In this document: piece by piece, positions 1 to 8,652 of the stretch | Layout of the letters: the number at the start of each line of letters is the position of its first letter | Position numbering within the stretch: the stretch's first letter is position 1 | From: Hormoscilla sp. GM7CHS1pb | GTDB taxonomy: Bacteria > Cyanobacteriota > Cyanobacteriia > Cyanobacteriales > Desertifilaceae | Length of the DNA: 64,000 nt | Direction of reading: 5' to 3' | NCBI GenBank assembly: GCA_014323675.1 | Contig: JACONN010000002.1 | Location: 558,001-622,000, forward strand | Made by a program: the position numbers and the translations under genes | Notes under the pieces: generated by a model | What the model saw: the letters and a program-made list of their open reading frames with translations, nothing else | Database searches by the model: none | What the model was told of the DNA's origin: nothing

Positions 1-1615
1 TGATGACAACTCCTTACACTCATCCGATCTTACCCTTACTGGCGGATACAGATGCAGGTCGGGTGGCGGTGCCGAATATGACTTTGCCCGCAGAAAGATT
101 TCAATGGGCTGAAGATATACCGAGGCATTTACAAAAAGCCTGGGATATGTATAAAGACAGGTTCGGACGGGAACCGCGCGGACTATGGCCTTCAGAACAA
201 TCTGTCAGCCCAGCTATGTTACCAGATGTAGCTAAACAGGGTTTAAGTGGCTGTGTTCGGATGAAGCGGTTTTGGGTTGGACTCTGCAGCATTTCTTTCA
301 TCGAGATGAGGCGGGAAATGTCCTGGAACCAGAGTACCTCTATCAACCTTATCGCTTGCCGACGTCTTTTGGAGATTTGGCGATCGTCTTCCGAGACCAT
401 CGCTTGTCCGATCTGATCGGCTTTACCTATGCGGGCATGGAACCATCTGCTGCTGCTGCTGATTTGGTGGGACATTTGCAGGCGATCGCCCGCAGTCTGA
501 TCCACAGACAGGGTGATGGCGGCAGTGTACTGGCAGAACCCTGGTTAGTCACCATTGCCTTAGATGGAGAAAACTGCTGGGAATTCTATCAGCAAGATGG
601 CAAGCTATTCTTAGAAAACCTGTACGATCGCCTGTCGGATCGCGAGGATCTGAAGTTAGTAACTGTATCGGAATTTATCGAAGAATTCCCGCCCATAGAA
701 ACCATCCCAGCGGAAAAGTTACACAGCGGTTCGTGGGTAGATGGCAGCTTCACTACTTGGATCGGAGACAAGGCGAAAAACCGCGCCTGGGACTTGCTGA
801 CAGCAGCGAGGCAAGTTTTAGCGAAGCATCCAGAGGCAACGGCAGAAAATAATCCCGAAGTTTGGGAGGCCCTCTACGCTGCTGAAGGTTCTGACTGGTT
901 TTGGTGGTTTGGGGAAGGTCATTCTTCCAACCAAGATGCTATTTTCGATCGACTTTTTCGCGAACATTTGATAGCTATCTACGAGGCATTGAACGAACCC
1001 GTTCCCCCAGAGTTAAGGAGTCCTGTGGAACTTCACGAGGCCAGAGGAGACCATCGACCGGAAAGCTTTATCCATCCTATTATCGATGGCATTGTCGATG
1101 AACAAGAATGGGATAAAGCGGGGCGGATGGAAATTGGCGGTGCCCGGGAAACAATGCATCGCAGTTCTGCTATCCAGCGCCTCTGGTATGGAGTCGATCA
1201 TATCAATTTCTATGTCAGGGTAGATTTTAAGAGTGGCGTACACAGGGGTAAAGATTTGCCCGACCAGTTGAACTTGCTGTGGTTCTATCCCGATCGACCG
1301 ATGGTAAACAGTCCCATGCCCCTGATAGATGTGCCTGATGTTGCGCCTGCGAACTATCTATTCCATCACCATCTCGGGATTGATTTGCGAGAGCAATCTT
1401 GTTGGTTTCAAGAGGCCAGGGAATTTTATCAATGGTATAATCTTTCCACCCGCGCCCAAGTAGCTTTCCAGGATTGTTTGGAAATAGCAGTTCCCTGGGC
1501 AGATTTACACGTACCTCCAGATTGGCCTCTGCACTTGGTGTTAGTGCTTTCCTCCGAGGGACTGTTCCGCGAACAGGTGCCCGAACAGTCTCCGATCCGG
1601 ATCGAAGTGCCTTAA
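1..1615 (+). CDS. GH57 family glycoside hydrolase, 5' end outside window, frameshifted
   Basis: This is the C-terminal two thirds of a family 57 glycosidase (alpha-amylase/amylopullulanase type) acting on alpha-glucans such as glycogen. The visible part begins inside the conserved TPYTHPILPLLAD segment, so the real start lies before the window. WPSEQS carries the presumed catalytic Glu, and IALDGENCW (near base 565) the conserved Asp region. The last ~180 residues (from about base 1070) look like a beta-rich carbohydrate-binding-like tail. The frame changes at the GGG run 239-241: upstream reads AKQG in frame 3, downstream FKWLCSDEAVLGW in frame 2, and one extra G restores a perfect join. No other damage is visible, so a sequence error is more likely than a dead gene. 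The exact substrate cannot be told. Confidence 0.85.
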
Positions 1616-1851
1616 GTCATCTCAGATGACTCCGACCATGACTATGATACAGACTATCTCGACTCAGATGGCAGCTATTGGAGCTAAACCATAGAGCTTG
1701 GTCTGTGAAACAGGGTTTCTCCGGTCACAACATTAATATCTCGTCGATCGCCACAGTAGAAACCCGGTTTCCGATAAATCGATGTCCGAGAACTTATATT
1801 GCCCGATCGGGCAACCTTAATTTATCAACTAAAACTTGGAGGAATCAAATC

Positions 1852-1989
1852 ATGTTTGGACAAGGCTATTTGGTCAAAAAAGGCGTGGAGTATACTGGGG
1901 AAGCATTAGGCATGGACAAGAAAGATGCCAAGATGCTAGGACAAGCAGCAATGTTGGTGACGACTATTGCGACCCTAGACTTTGTTTGA
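1852..1989 (+). CDS. small protein of 45 residues, C-terminal tail probably frameshifted
   Basis: A short reading frame starts at ATG 1852, nine bases after a strong TTGGAGGA ribosome-binding site (1836-1843). It encodes a Lys/Gly-rich helix-like protein beginning MFGQGYLVKKGVEYTGEAL. I do not recognise the family. The frame stops at TGA 1987-1989, but the next frame immediately continues with an acidic, Tyr-rich stretch (FDDDYDNYDDENWD, about 1985-2026) and, beyond a TAG, a His-rich stretch (GTHSHHHDSS). This suggests the original protein had a longer acidic and His-rich tail lost by a one-base shift. A terminator-like hairpin follows at 2084. Confidence 0.6.
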   Translation: MFGQGYLVKKGVEYTGEALGMDKKDAKMLGQAAMLVTTIATLDFV

Positions 1990-2083
1990 CGATGACTATG
2001 ACAATTATGATGATGAGAATTGGGATTAGAATCGCAGTTATGGAACCCATTCCCACCATCACGATAGTTCCGCCCTAACCTCA

Positions 2084-2117
2084 AGAACCCCGGTTCCGAG
2101 TGCGAAACCGGGGTTCT
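2084..2117 (+). terminator. hairpin terminator-like inverted repeat
   Basis: A 12-bp perfect stem, AGAACCCCGGTT and its complement AACCGGGGTTCT, closes a 10-base loop just after the small gene. It lies between genes on opposite strands that end here, so it could end transcription from both sides. There is no clear T run. Similar ACCCCGGTT-type hairpins recur in the window (around 32404-32436 and 52022-52070). Confidence 0.55.
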
Positions 2118-2178
2118 CATCGCGACGCAAGGTTTCTCTGAGGATCTACCATCGCCCTCCCTTTTCACCTCCAGAACC

Positions 2179-3638
2179 TCATCGATTTCGGGTTACTAGG
2201 GATACGCCAACAAACGCTGCTAGACCAACTAACGGGGAAATCAATGTCGGAAACCCGTCAAAATCAGCAGTGAAAATTGGGTTAGGAATGTAAAACAATG
2301 TATTTTCACTGCCAAACATATTTGGCATCAGTACGAAAAAGAGCAGTCGCGTTGCTGTTCCTATTAAGATACAGGCTAATGCCCCTTGTTTCGTTGCCTG
2401 GGGCCAATACAACCCACCCGCTAAGGGCACTAACAGTCCCGCAAATCCCAAGTCAAAGGCTAACAATAGTAAAATTCCCGTCTGGGGAACGAGTACCGCG
2501 AACAGAACTCCCATAACTGTAATGACAAAAGCCATCGTTCGGGTTAAGGCCAACAAGCGATCGCCTGAAGAATTGTGGTCTGTATGCCGAATCCCGAGAA
2601 TATTATGTGCCATCACCGAGGAGGTACCGAGAATTGCCCCATCTGCGGTCGAGAGAGATGCCGATAAAATCGACGCAATCACCAACAAACCCAGCCCTGC
2701 GGGAATCACCCCTTTGAGCAACCCAAATAACAAGGGACCGTCAACTGCAATCCCTGCTTGCTCTAGAATTTGAGGGGTAGACAGGGCCATCAGGGAAAAG
2801 GGTACCCCAATGAGTACCGTTCCCGCCGCACCGACAAAACAAGCGCGTTGAGCCGTTTCTGGACTGTCAGCTGCAAACACCCGCGCCATAAAGTCAATCG
2901 CCACGATATCCCCCAATCCTAGTGCCAAGAGGGTCGCCCAGTTAATGGCAGCACCCGCACCCGGATCTATCAATTGCTCGAAAGCAAATGGTCCCATGCC
3001 CTCGGGCATCTCTAAGCCAAAATTCGCGACCATAAAGCCGAATAGCAATAACGTACCGATGAAGGTGATCGCCACTTGAATGGCATCGGTATAAGCAACG
3101 GCAAACAAGCCCCCGCTAGCCGTATAGATAAAGACAACGATCGCGATCAGCATGACTCCGGCCAGATAACTCGTTCCCAAAAAAGCTTGAAACAGATATC
3201 CTCCAGCCACTAAATTACCCGCTAGCAAAAAGGAAAAGCTCAAGACCATGATAATCGAGGCCACAAATTCCGTCTGGCGATCGTACTTAACCCGGTAAAA
3301 GTCTGGTAATGTAATCAAGCCCATCTGATTCATCGGTCTGGCGAAAAATAAAGCCGTTAAAAAAAGACATAATGCAAACCTAAAGGCAATGAAGCCCCAG
3401 CCCAAAAACCGTATTCTGCCGCCAGATCCGTATTACCTAGGGTAGCATTAGAATCGATTGATTGTGCCATCAAGGTAGCAGCAGCGATCGGCAAAATTAG
3501 CCCTCGTCCCGCGACTAAATAGTTGACGCTATCGCCTTTAATTTGCTTAGCGGCCCAAGCCCCGATCGCCAAAGTGACGAACAGAAAGCAGACGATCCCC
3601 CAAAAAAAGATCGAATCCGTCATGGCAATTATTCCCAT
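2179..3638 (-). CDS. sodium:solute symporter (SSS family), frameshifted; candidate guanidine/cation importer
   Basis: This is a multi-spanning membrane protein of the sodium:solute symporter family, about 485 residues once joined. The N-terminal 80 residues (start at 3638 or, more likely, MTDS at 3623) include the family-typical LVAGRGLILPIAAATLMAQS segment. The rest has the usual series of hydrophobic helices and a loop YRVKYDRQTEF. The frame breaks near 3375: GLPLG-type residues are followed by ALCLFLTALFF only if one G is added. The gene starts 15 bases after the end of hypB on the same strand, so it belongs to the gdmH-hypA-hypB transcript. A role in uptake of guanidine or a related compound is inferred from this position only. 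SSS members also carry urea, proline and sugars. Confidence 0.82.
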
Positions 3639-3653
3639 ATCAATTGTCAGTTC

Positions 3654-4364
3654 TCACTGTACTGTTGGCCGAGAACTGACAACTGTTTGCTGAGAACTAT
3701 TTACCGTTAATCGCACCCATGCCAACCAATTTTCCAACCCTTCACCCGTTTTAGCAGAGACGGGCAAAATTGTCACCTGTGGATTAATTTGCCGCACGTT
3801 AGCTTCCAGTCTGGGCAAATCAATCTCCAAATAAGGCGCTAAATCAATTTTTGTCAGCAGGAGACAGTCAGCTTCTCGAAACATCAGGGGATATTTGAGG
3901 GGCTTATCTTCTCCTTCCGTGACGCTTAAAAGTGCCACTTTCCCGTGTTCTCCGACTTCAAATTCCGCCGGACAGACCAGGTTGCCCACGTTTTCTACCA
4001 ACAGTAAATCGAACTTGCTGGGGTCGTAGTCCTTTGCCAAACTGTGAATTCCGCCAGCCACCATTTTCGAGTCCAGGTGACAAGAACGTCCCGTATTGAT
4101 AGCAATCACCGGCACCCCGTATTGACGCAGGCGATCGGCATCTAATTCCGTAGTCATGTCCCCTTCAATTACAGTTATTTTCAATTCACCGCTCAAAGCT
4201 GCTAAAGTGCGTTCGAGTAAAGCCGTCTTTCCGGCACCAGGACTACTCATTAAATTCAGGCAGCGAATTCCCCATTCATCAAAGTGCGATCGATTATGGT
4301 CAGCACCCGCTTGGTTAGCGTGAAGTAAGTTAATTTCCAAAGCAGCATCAAAAGTTTGGTGCAT
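3654..4364 (-). CDS. hypB: HypB-like Ni-inserting GTPase (GhaB type)
   Basis: This 236-residue SIMIBI GTPase belongs to the HypB family, which inserts nickel into apo-enzymes. The P-loop SPGAGKT is at residues 41-47. The HypB metal-site region CHLDS (about residue 95) and [15 protein letters not shown] are present, as are the NKxD-like LLTKIDL and SAKTGEG motifs. It lacks the His-rich N-terminal nickel store of some HypBs. No hydrogenase genes are nearby. It follows hypA and the ureohydrolase gene gdmH, matching Synechocystis sll1077-1078-1079, where the HypA/HypB paralogues (named GhaA and GhaB) activate guanidine hydrolase. The role in GdmH maturation is therefore strongly inferred from order. 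The ~15 C-terminal residues are low-complexity Ser/Gln/Val. Confidence 0.92.
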   Translation of the reverse strand: MHQTFDAALEINLLHANQAGADHNRSHFDEWGIRCLNLMSSPGAGKTALLERTLAALSGELKITVIEGDMTTELDADRLRQYGVPVIAINTGRSCHLDSKMVAGGIHSLAKDYDPSKFDLLLVENVGNLVCPAEFEVGEHGKVALLSVTEGEDKPLKYPLMFREADCLLLTKIDLAPYLEIDLPRLEANVRQINPQVTILPVSAKTGEGLENWLAWVRLTVNSSQQTVVSSRPTVQ

Positions 4365-4387
4365 TTTGACAAAAACGTTATGTTATG

Positions 4388-4744
4388 TTATGTTCCGTTT
4401 TGATATTCTATGCGGTCTATTTTCAATTCTCGACCAGAAAGAATGTCGTCCATCGGAGAATTACAGGAGGGACAAGAATACTGCAAGCCAATTTCTGGGC
4501 GGTATTCACATTGACAATTGTGACAGAATGCAATTAGGGGGGTTTCCCGAATAGCCAGTTTAACTCCATCAAGAAAACCATTGCGAGTTTGGGCTGCAAA
4601 AGCAAACTGCAAACTCGCCGGTTCTACGCAGGTAAACCTTCCCACAACCAAATGAATTGTCTCAATTTTGAGCGAGTCAGGTTGGGCTTCTAACCAATCT
4701 CTCACTGTCATAATTAGAGCTTTGGTCATGTCAGTTTCATGCAT
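4388..4744 (-). CDS. hypA: HypA-like Ni metallochaperone (GhaA type)
   Basis: This 118-residue HypA-family protein binds nickel through its N-terminal Met-His-Glu (MHETDMTKAL) and structural zinc through two Cys-x2-Cys pairs (CHNC and CPSC near residues 75-95). An upstream extension of the frame would overlap gdmH; the start MHE at 4744 is chosen because HypA needs a free N-terminal MHE and because it lies 2 bases after the gdmH stop. It sits between gdmH and hypB, with 23 bases to hypB. Together with HypB it presumably loads Ni2+ into GdmH rather than into a hydrogenase, as no hydrogenase subunit is present in the window. Confidence 0.93.
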   Translation of the reverse strand: MHETDMTKALIMTVRDWLEAQPDSLKIETIHLVVGRFTCVEPASLQFAFAAQTRNGFLDGVKLAIRETPLIAFCHNCQCEYRPEIGLQYSCPSCNSPMDDILSGRELKIDRIEYQNGT

Positions 4745-4746
4745 AA

Positions 4747-5931
4747 TTACGTCCAATCTACCAATTCTGGCTCGGCTTCTGCGTGAATGTAGGCTGGTTT
4801 TTCCTTTCGGGGTAATTGACCCGAAACGACCAAATGTGCCATAGTATCGCAAATCACCCGCGTTGCCATTAAAGACGTGATGTCACTAATGTCGTAAGGA
4901 GGGGAAACTTCCACCACTTCCATGCCACAAACTGGAATGTTCCGCACAATTTTCTTCAGTAAATATAAGGCTTCCCGAGGTAGTAAACCACCTGGTTCCG
5001 GCCATCCCGTACCCGGAACGAAGCCAGCATCAATGCAATCAATATCAAAACTAATCCATACGCAATCTGTCCCATCTGTCGCTTTTTCTATAGCAAAGTC
5101 TGCCGCAGCATCCAACCCCATTTCTGTAATATCCGTTACCGTGAGGATATTTGTGGCCCGTTCCCGACAAACCTTTACCCCTTGGCGCGGAACTTGCCAA
5201 CCGCCAATACCCATTTGCACTAGGTTTTTGGCCGGAGCATTTTTCATATTCGTAGCATGAAACCAAGGACAGGTATGCATCCGTTCGTCCAGGTCTGTTT
5301 CTTGGGTATCCACGTGGCGATCGAAGTGAATAATGCCGACTTTTTTATCCCCTAAATGCTGACAAATTCCCCGAAGCGTGGGAAAACAAATCGAATGATC
5401 TCCCCCTAAAATAATTGGAAATGCCCCAGAACTAAAAACGTGAGCGACACCCTTAGAAATTTGGTCAAAAGACTTTTCATTATTGGCAGGAATCGTAAAA
5501 ATATCCCCCGCATCGCAGAGAGTAATTTGTTCGCGCAAGTCTACCCCAAACTCAAAATTGTAGGGCGTATACAGCGCCGAAATCCGGCGAATACCCTGAG
5601 GACCGAAGCGGGTTCCCGGGCGATAGGTCGTACCGCAATCGTGAGGAACTCCGACAATGGCGATATCGTATTTGCCAACCTGACGCACGTCCTCTAAATA
5701 AGGAGCTTTCAAAAAGGTATTAATCCCCGCGAAATGAGGCAATTCTCCCCGGGAAAAAGTGGGAATAGTACGGTCTTGAATGCTGTTCGCGGCTTCTAAG
5801 CCGTACTCCAGACCGCGATCGACTTCCTGTTGCCATCCTGTTAAGGGTAAACCAGCTTCCCGTTCTAAAGCTTCTCTAGCTTCACTTTGTCCCTCATTAG
5901 GGGGACGAAATGTGGAAGATGCACTCATCAA
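4747..5931 (-). CDS. gdmH: Ni2+-dependent guanidine hydrolase (ureohydrolase family, often misannotated agmatinase)
   Basis: This 394-residue arginase-superfamily enzyme should hydrolyse guanidine to urea and ammonia. The metal ligands are in place: H179 in GGDHS, D204-H206-D208 in FDRHVDT, and D296/D298 in SFDIDCID. The motif GTGWPEPGG (Trp where agmatinases usually have Thr) and the long N-terminal extension of about 60 residues match the Synechocystis Sll1077 (GdmH) type rather than SpeB. Known biochemistry: Sll1077 needs Ni2+ and the accessory HypA/HypB paralogues encoded next to it. The same order is seen here (gdmH, hypA, hypB), followed by a symporter. Two Met codons stand at the start (5931 and 5928). 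The assignment is firm on context, and the substrate is inferred. Confidence 0.9.
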   Translation of the reverse strand: MMSASSTFRPPNEGQSEAREALEREAGLPLTGWQQEVDRGLEYGLEAANSIQDRTIPTFSRGELPHFAGINTFLKAPYLEDVRQVGKYDIAIVGVPHDCGTTYRPGTRFGPQGIRRISALYTPYNFEFGVDLREQITLCDAGDIFTIPANNEKSFDQISKGVAHVFSSGAFPIILGGDHSICFPTLRGICQHLGDKKVGIIHFDRHVDTQETDLDERMHTCPWFHATNMKNAPAKNLVQMGIGGWQVPRQGVKVCRERATNILTVTDITEMGLDAAADFAIEKATDGTDCVWISFDIDCIDAGFVPGTGWPEPGGLLPREALYLLKKIVRNIPVCGMEVVEVSPPYDISDITSLMATRVICDTMAHLVVSGQLPRKEKPAYIHAEAEPELVDWT

Positions 5932-6345
5932 TGTTCTCCGTATGATATAAATAATTTTACCGAAAATCAGATTTTTTTGCTAGTTGCGTCGCAACGCAAC
6001 TTTTGTCGATCGGATCTGCCTTTTGTTTATTTCCTTCGAGGAGCGGCCTCTCCTTGACTGAGTCAGGCAACGAGGTCACACGTGAGTTCTCCGAAAAGTA
6101 GTTCTCCGTTAGGGTTTGAGGCAAATCGAGGGTGCATCTCAGATTTGCAAATGTAGCAATTGAAAATTGAAAATTGAGCAAGATAAAATTCACCCATTGC
6201 TCCATTTTCCATTCGCAATTCGCAATTCGCAATTTCCATTCGCAAATACAACTGCAAAAGTGAGATGCTCCCCAAATCGATCGACAAGACCTATATCTCA
6301 GGAGAGAGTAACTGTCACTCCTGACGTGAGGTCATATTAACGCAC
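5932..6345 (-). other. 414-bp leader region of the gdmH operon with inverted repeats
   Basis: There is no gene here. Read toward gdmH, it holds a two-tier inverted repeat at 6288-6333 (GACCT...AGGTC outside TCAGGAG...CTCCTGA), paired near-copies of GGAGAACT (about 6085-6110), a GGAG/CTCC hairpin near 6040-6055 and a 6-bp stem GTTGCG/CGCAAC at 5983-6000. Short direct repeats of AATTGAAA and CGCAATT lie at 6155-6245. I looked for guanidine-I and guanidine-II riboswitch hallmarks and could not place either. The region could still hold the control element of the operon. Confidence 0.4.
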
Positions 6346-6453
6346 CCGAAACATCAAGTCAACTAAATCGCCAAATTTTCTGCGACCATCGCCTCTCCTA
6401 CAATCAGTCACCCCCGGCGGGCTAACGATACATTAGTGGACTAAAGCTTAATT

Positions 6454-6523
6454 AGTCGGTTTTTAACCGGTTAAAAACCGACTTCTACCGAGTTACCTGG
6501 TAACGCGGGGGTTTGAAACCCCC
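6454..6523. repeat. dispersed palindromic repeat pair
   Basis: A perfect 15-bp inverted repeat (AGTCGGTTTTTAACC with its complement, 6454-6483) is followed by GGGGGTTTGAAACCCCC (6507-6523). A diverged copy of the same two-part unit is found at 33728-33770 (AGTCGGTTTTCAACCGACT, then GTGGGTTTGAACCCAC) inside the Uma2 relic. It is therefore a mobile or dispersed repeat and not a local terminator, although it may act as one for mrdA. Confidence 0.6.
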
Positions 6524-6550
6524 TGCGGGCTAATGGGACAGACTTCATAT

Positions 6551-8359
6551 CTAATTATCCTTCAGCTTAAAATAAGCCTCCAACACCTGACGCGCGATCG
6601 GGCCAGTAAAGCCACCGCCACCGCCACCAGAATTTTCTCCAAAGGCCACCACCACAATTTCCGGTTTATTTAGAGGCCCATAGGCACCAAACCAGGTATG
6701 AACCTTGCGGGGAGGGTCTTCTGCCGTCCCAGTCTTACCTGCTGTCGGCGGTAGGGTGGGCACATTCATCGTCGTCCCAGTGCCCCAAGTCACCACCCAG
6801 CGCAAACCTATTTGTAGAGTTTCCATAGTAGAGGGACTCAGATTCAAAAACACTCGGGAATTCTGCGCCTCGGAATCCCGCTGCAAATAAGGCTTCACCC
6901 GATAGCCGCCATTAGCTATCGCCGCAAACATCACCGCCACCTGTAAAGGGGAAGCTTGCAGATACCCCTGACCGATCGACATATTCACAGTATCCCCGTG
7001 ATACCAATCTTCGGCCAATTCCAACTCCTTCCAGCGCCGATCCGCTACCAGTCCAGAAGCCTCTTCCGCACCCAACTCAATTCCCGTTTTTTCCCCAAAG
7101 CCAAACTTGCGGGCCCACTCGATCAGAGGAGGTCCACCCACATCCAGCGCTACTTGATAAAAAAACGTGTCGCTACTCCAAGCCATCGCACTGGGAAATC
7201 CCAGCCAGCCAAACCCTTCCCGGTTCCAATCCCAGAACAGAATTGGCCCCACCCGAATATAGGGATAGGTAGGCAAAACCGCATAAGGAGAAAACTTGCC
7301 CGACTCCAGGGCCGCAGCCGTAGTCACGATCTTGAAAGTAGAAGCCGGTGGAAACCCCTGGAGAGCCCGGTTAACAAAAGGGTCATCCTGGCTTTGCAAC
7401 TGCTGCCAAGTTTTTTCACTAATCCGACTCAAAAAGATATTCGGGTCAAAAGTCGGACGAGAGACCATCGCCAAAATCGCACCATCCTCCGGGTCCAGGG
7501 CCACGATAGCCCCCTTTTTATTTCCCAAAGCCGCCTCCGCAGCCCTTTGCAAATCCAGATCCAGGGTTAAATAGAGATCCTGCCCCGGCCTTGGCTGTTT
7601 GTAATCCAGAATATTTACTACATCACCGTGATTATCCACCAGCACCTGGCGACCGCCCCATTTTCCCCGCAACTGGGACTCAAAGGCCGCCTCTACTCCC
7701 ATCTGACCGATTTCGTCACCGATGCGATACCCCCGGTCTTCCAGCCTGCTGAGGTCTTCTTCATTCATCTGGCCCGTATAACCCAGCACGTGGGCTGCCA
7801 ATTGCTTGTGAGGATATTCCCGGATGACTTCGGGATCGACGAGGATGCCCTTAAAAGAGTCCTTGTATTCGCTAAAGGTTGTTAGTTGTGCGGGGGTCAG
7901 ATCCCGGGCAATCCGCAACAGATACCGAGAAGTATAAACCGAGCGATCGTCCCGATCGCACTTACCCAAAGCGCAATCAACCCGCTGTTGAATTTCCGCT
8001 TCTGGGATTGACAGAAGTTTAGACAGGCGTGCTTTTGTCTCAGGCCATTGGCGATGGCGCGTCACCGGCGGCCACAGATAGAGAGAATAAGACAGACGAG
8101 ACGAGGCCAAGATTCTCCCCTGGCGATCGAGAATATTGCCCCGTTCCGGCTGTTTGGGAATCACGCGAATCCGGTTTTGCTCTGCCTTTTCCAGGTTGCG
8201 GTGCCCTGCAACCAGTTGCAACTGCGCCAAACGGGTGCCAATCCCTCCGATCATCGCGGTGGCGATCGCCAACATCACCACCAGGGACTGGTAATAACTT
8301 CCGACAGTGCGGCTTGTCGAGCGAATAAACCTGTACGAGTTATATTTTACTAAGGTCAT
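6551..8359 (-). CDS. mrdA: penicillin-binding protein 2 (peptidoglycan transpeptidase)
   Basis: This 602-residue class B PBP cross-links peptidoglycan during cell elongation, working with RodA. One N-terminal membrane anchor spans residues ~24-45. The pedestal/dimerisation region follows (RGNILDRQGRILA at ~73-85). The transpeptidase domain has the active-site Ser340 in STFK, the second motif SSD at 395-397 and KTGTAE at 542-547. Length and order are normal and the frame is intact. A Gly-rich stretch (NSGGGGGGFTGP) near the C-terminus is a normal loop slightly expanded. It stands alone on its strand, divergent from potA, with about 250 bases between them. Confidence 0.95.
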   Translation of the reverse strand: MTLVKYNSYRFIRSTSRTVGSYYQSLVVMLAIATAMIGGIGTRLAQLQLVAGHRNLEKAEQNRIRVIPKQPERGNILDRQGRILASSRLSYSLYLWPPVTRHRQWPETKARLSKLLSIPEAEIQQRVDCALGKCDRDDRSVYTSRYLLRIARDLTPAQLTTFSEYKDSFKGILVDPEVIREYPHKQLAAHVLGYTGQMNEEDLSRLEDRGYRIGDEIGQMGVEAAFESQLRGKWGGRQVLVDNHGDVVNILDYKQPRPGQDLYLTLDLDLQRAAEAALGNKKGAIVALDPEDGAILAMVSRPTFDPNIFLSRISEKTWQQLQSQDDPFVNRALQGFPPASTFKIVTTAAALESGKFSPYAVLPTYPYIRVGPILFWDWNREGFGWLGFPSAMAWSSDTFFYQVALDVGGPPLIEWARKFGFGEKTGIELGAEEASGLVADRRWKELELAEDWYHGDTVNMSIGQGYLQASPLQVAVMFAAIANGGYRVKPYLQRDSEAQNSRVFLNLSPSTMETLQIGLRWVVTWGTGTTMNVPTLPPTAGKTGTAEDPPRKVHTWFGAYGPLNKPEIVVVAFGENSGGGGGGFTGPIARQVLEAYFKLKDN

Positions 8360-8576
8360 AGCTGATTATCCTCACGGCCTCGTCATCAGGGATTCCCGTG
8401 ACAGGCTTAGAGAAGTGAGATTTCAAGTATCTGCATCTTAACGACCCCGGGCCAAATTACCAACGAAAAAAATCCTAAATTACTCCCGTACAGAGGTCAG
8501 ATAGATAAAATAAACCCAGGTCTGGGATTTCAATCATCGCCCCGACCCGTCCGCATATACTCTCGATCTGGGTCTC

Positions 8577-8605
8577 TTGACAAGGATGTAGAAATATGAT
8601 ATAAA
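8577..8605 (+). promoter_or_regulatory. candidate sigma70-type promoter of potA
   Basis: TTGACA at 8577-8582 and TATAAA at 8600-8605 are separated by 17 bases, close to the ideal housekeeping promoter. This lies 48 bases before the potA start codon, and AGGAGG (8640-8645) follows as ribosome-binding site. The motif TCTTGACAAG also recurs as an imperfect inverted repeat with CTTGTCAAGA (8607-8616), which could be an operator. Confidence 0.5.
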
Positions 8606-8652
8606 TCTTGTCAAGAGAGCCAGCGGGGCATCGCCGCTCAGGAGGTTGCCAG

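Noticed and set aside
3654-4744. hypA/hypB as hydrogenase maturation genes
   Set aside because: No hydrogenase or other hyp genes are present, and the position after gdmH matches the guanidine hydrolase accessory genes.
4747-5931. agmatinase/SpeB call
   Set aside because: The N-terminal extension, GTGWPEPGG motif and HypA/HypB neighbours fit guanidine hydrolase better.
5932-6345. guanidine riboswitch
   Set aside because: I could not find the guanidine-I conserved segments or the paired ACGR-loop hairpins of guanidine-II, so only a structured leader is reported.
7628-8353. plus-strand open frames opposite mrdA
   Set aside because: They are shadows of the highly conserved PBP2 gene, with no start signals.
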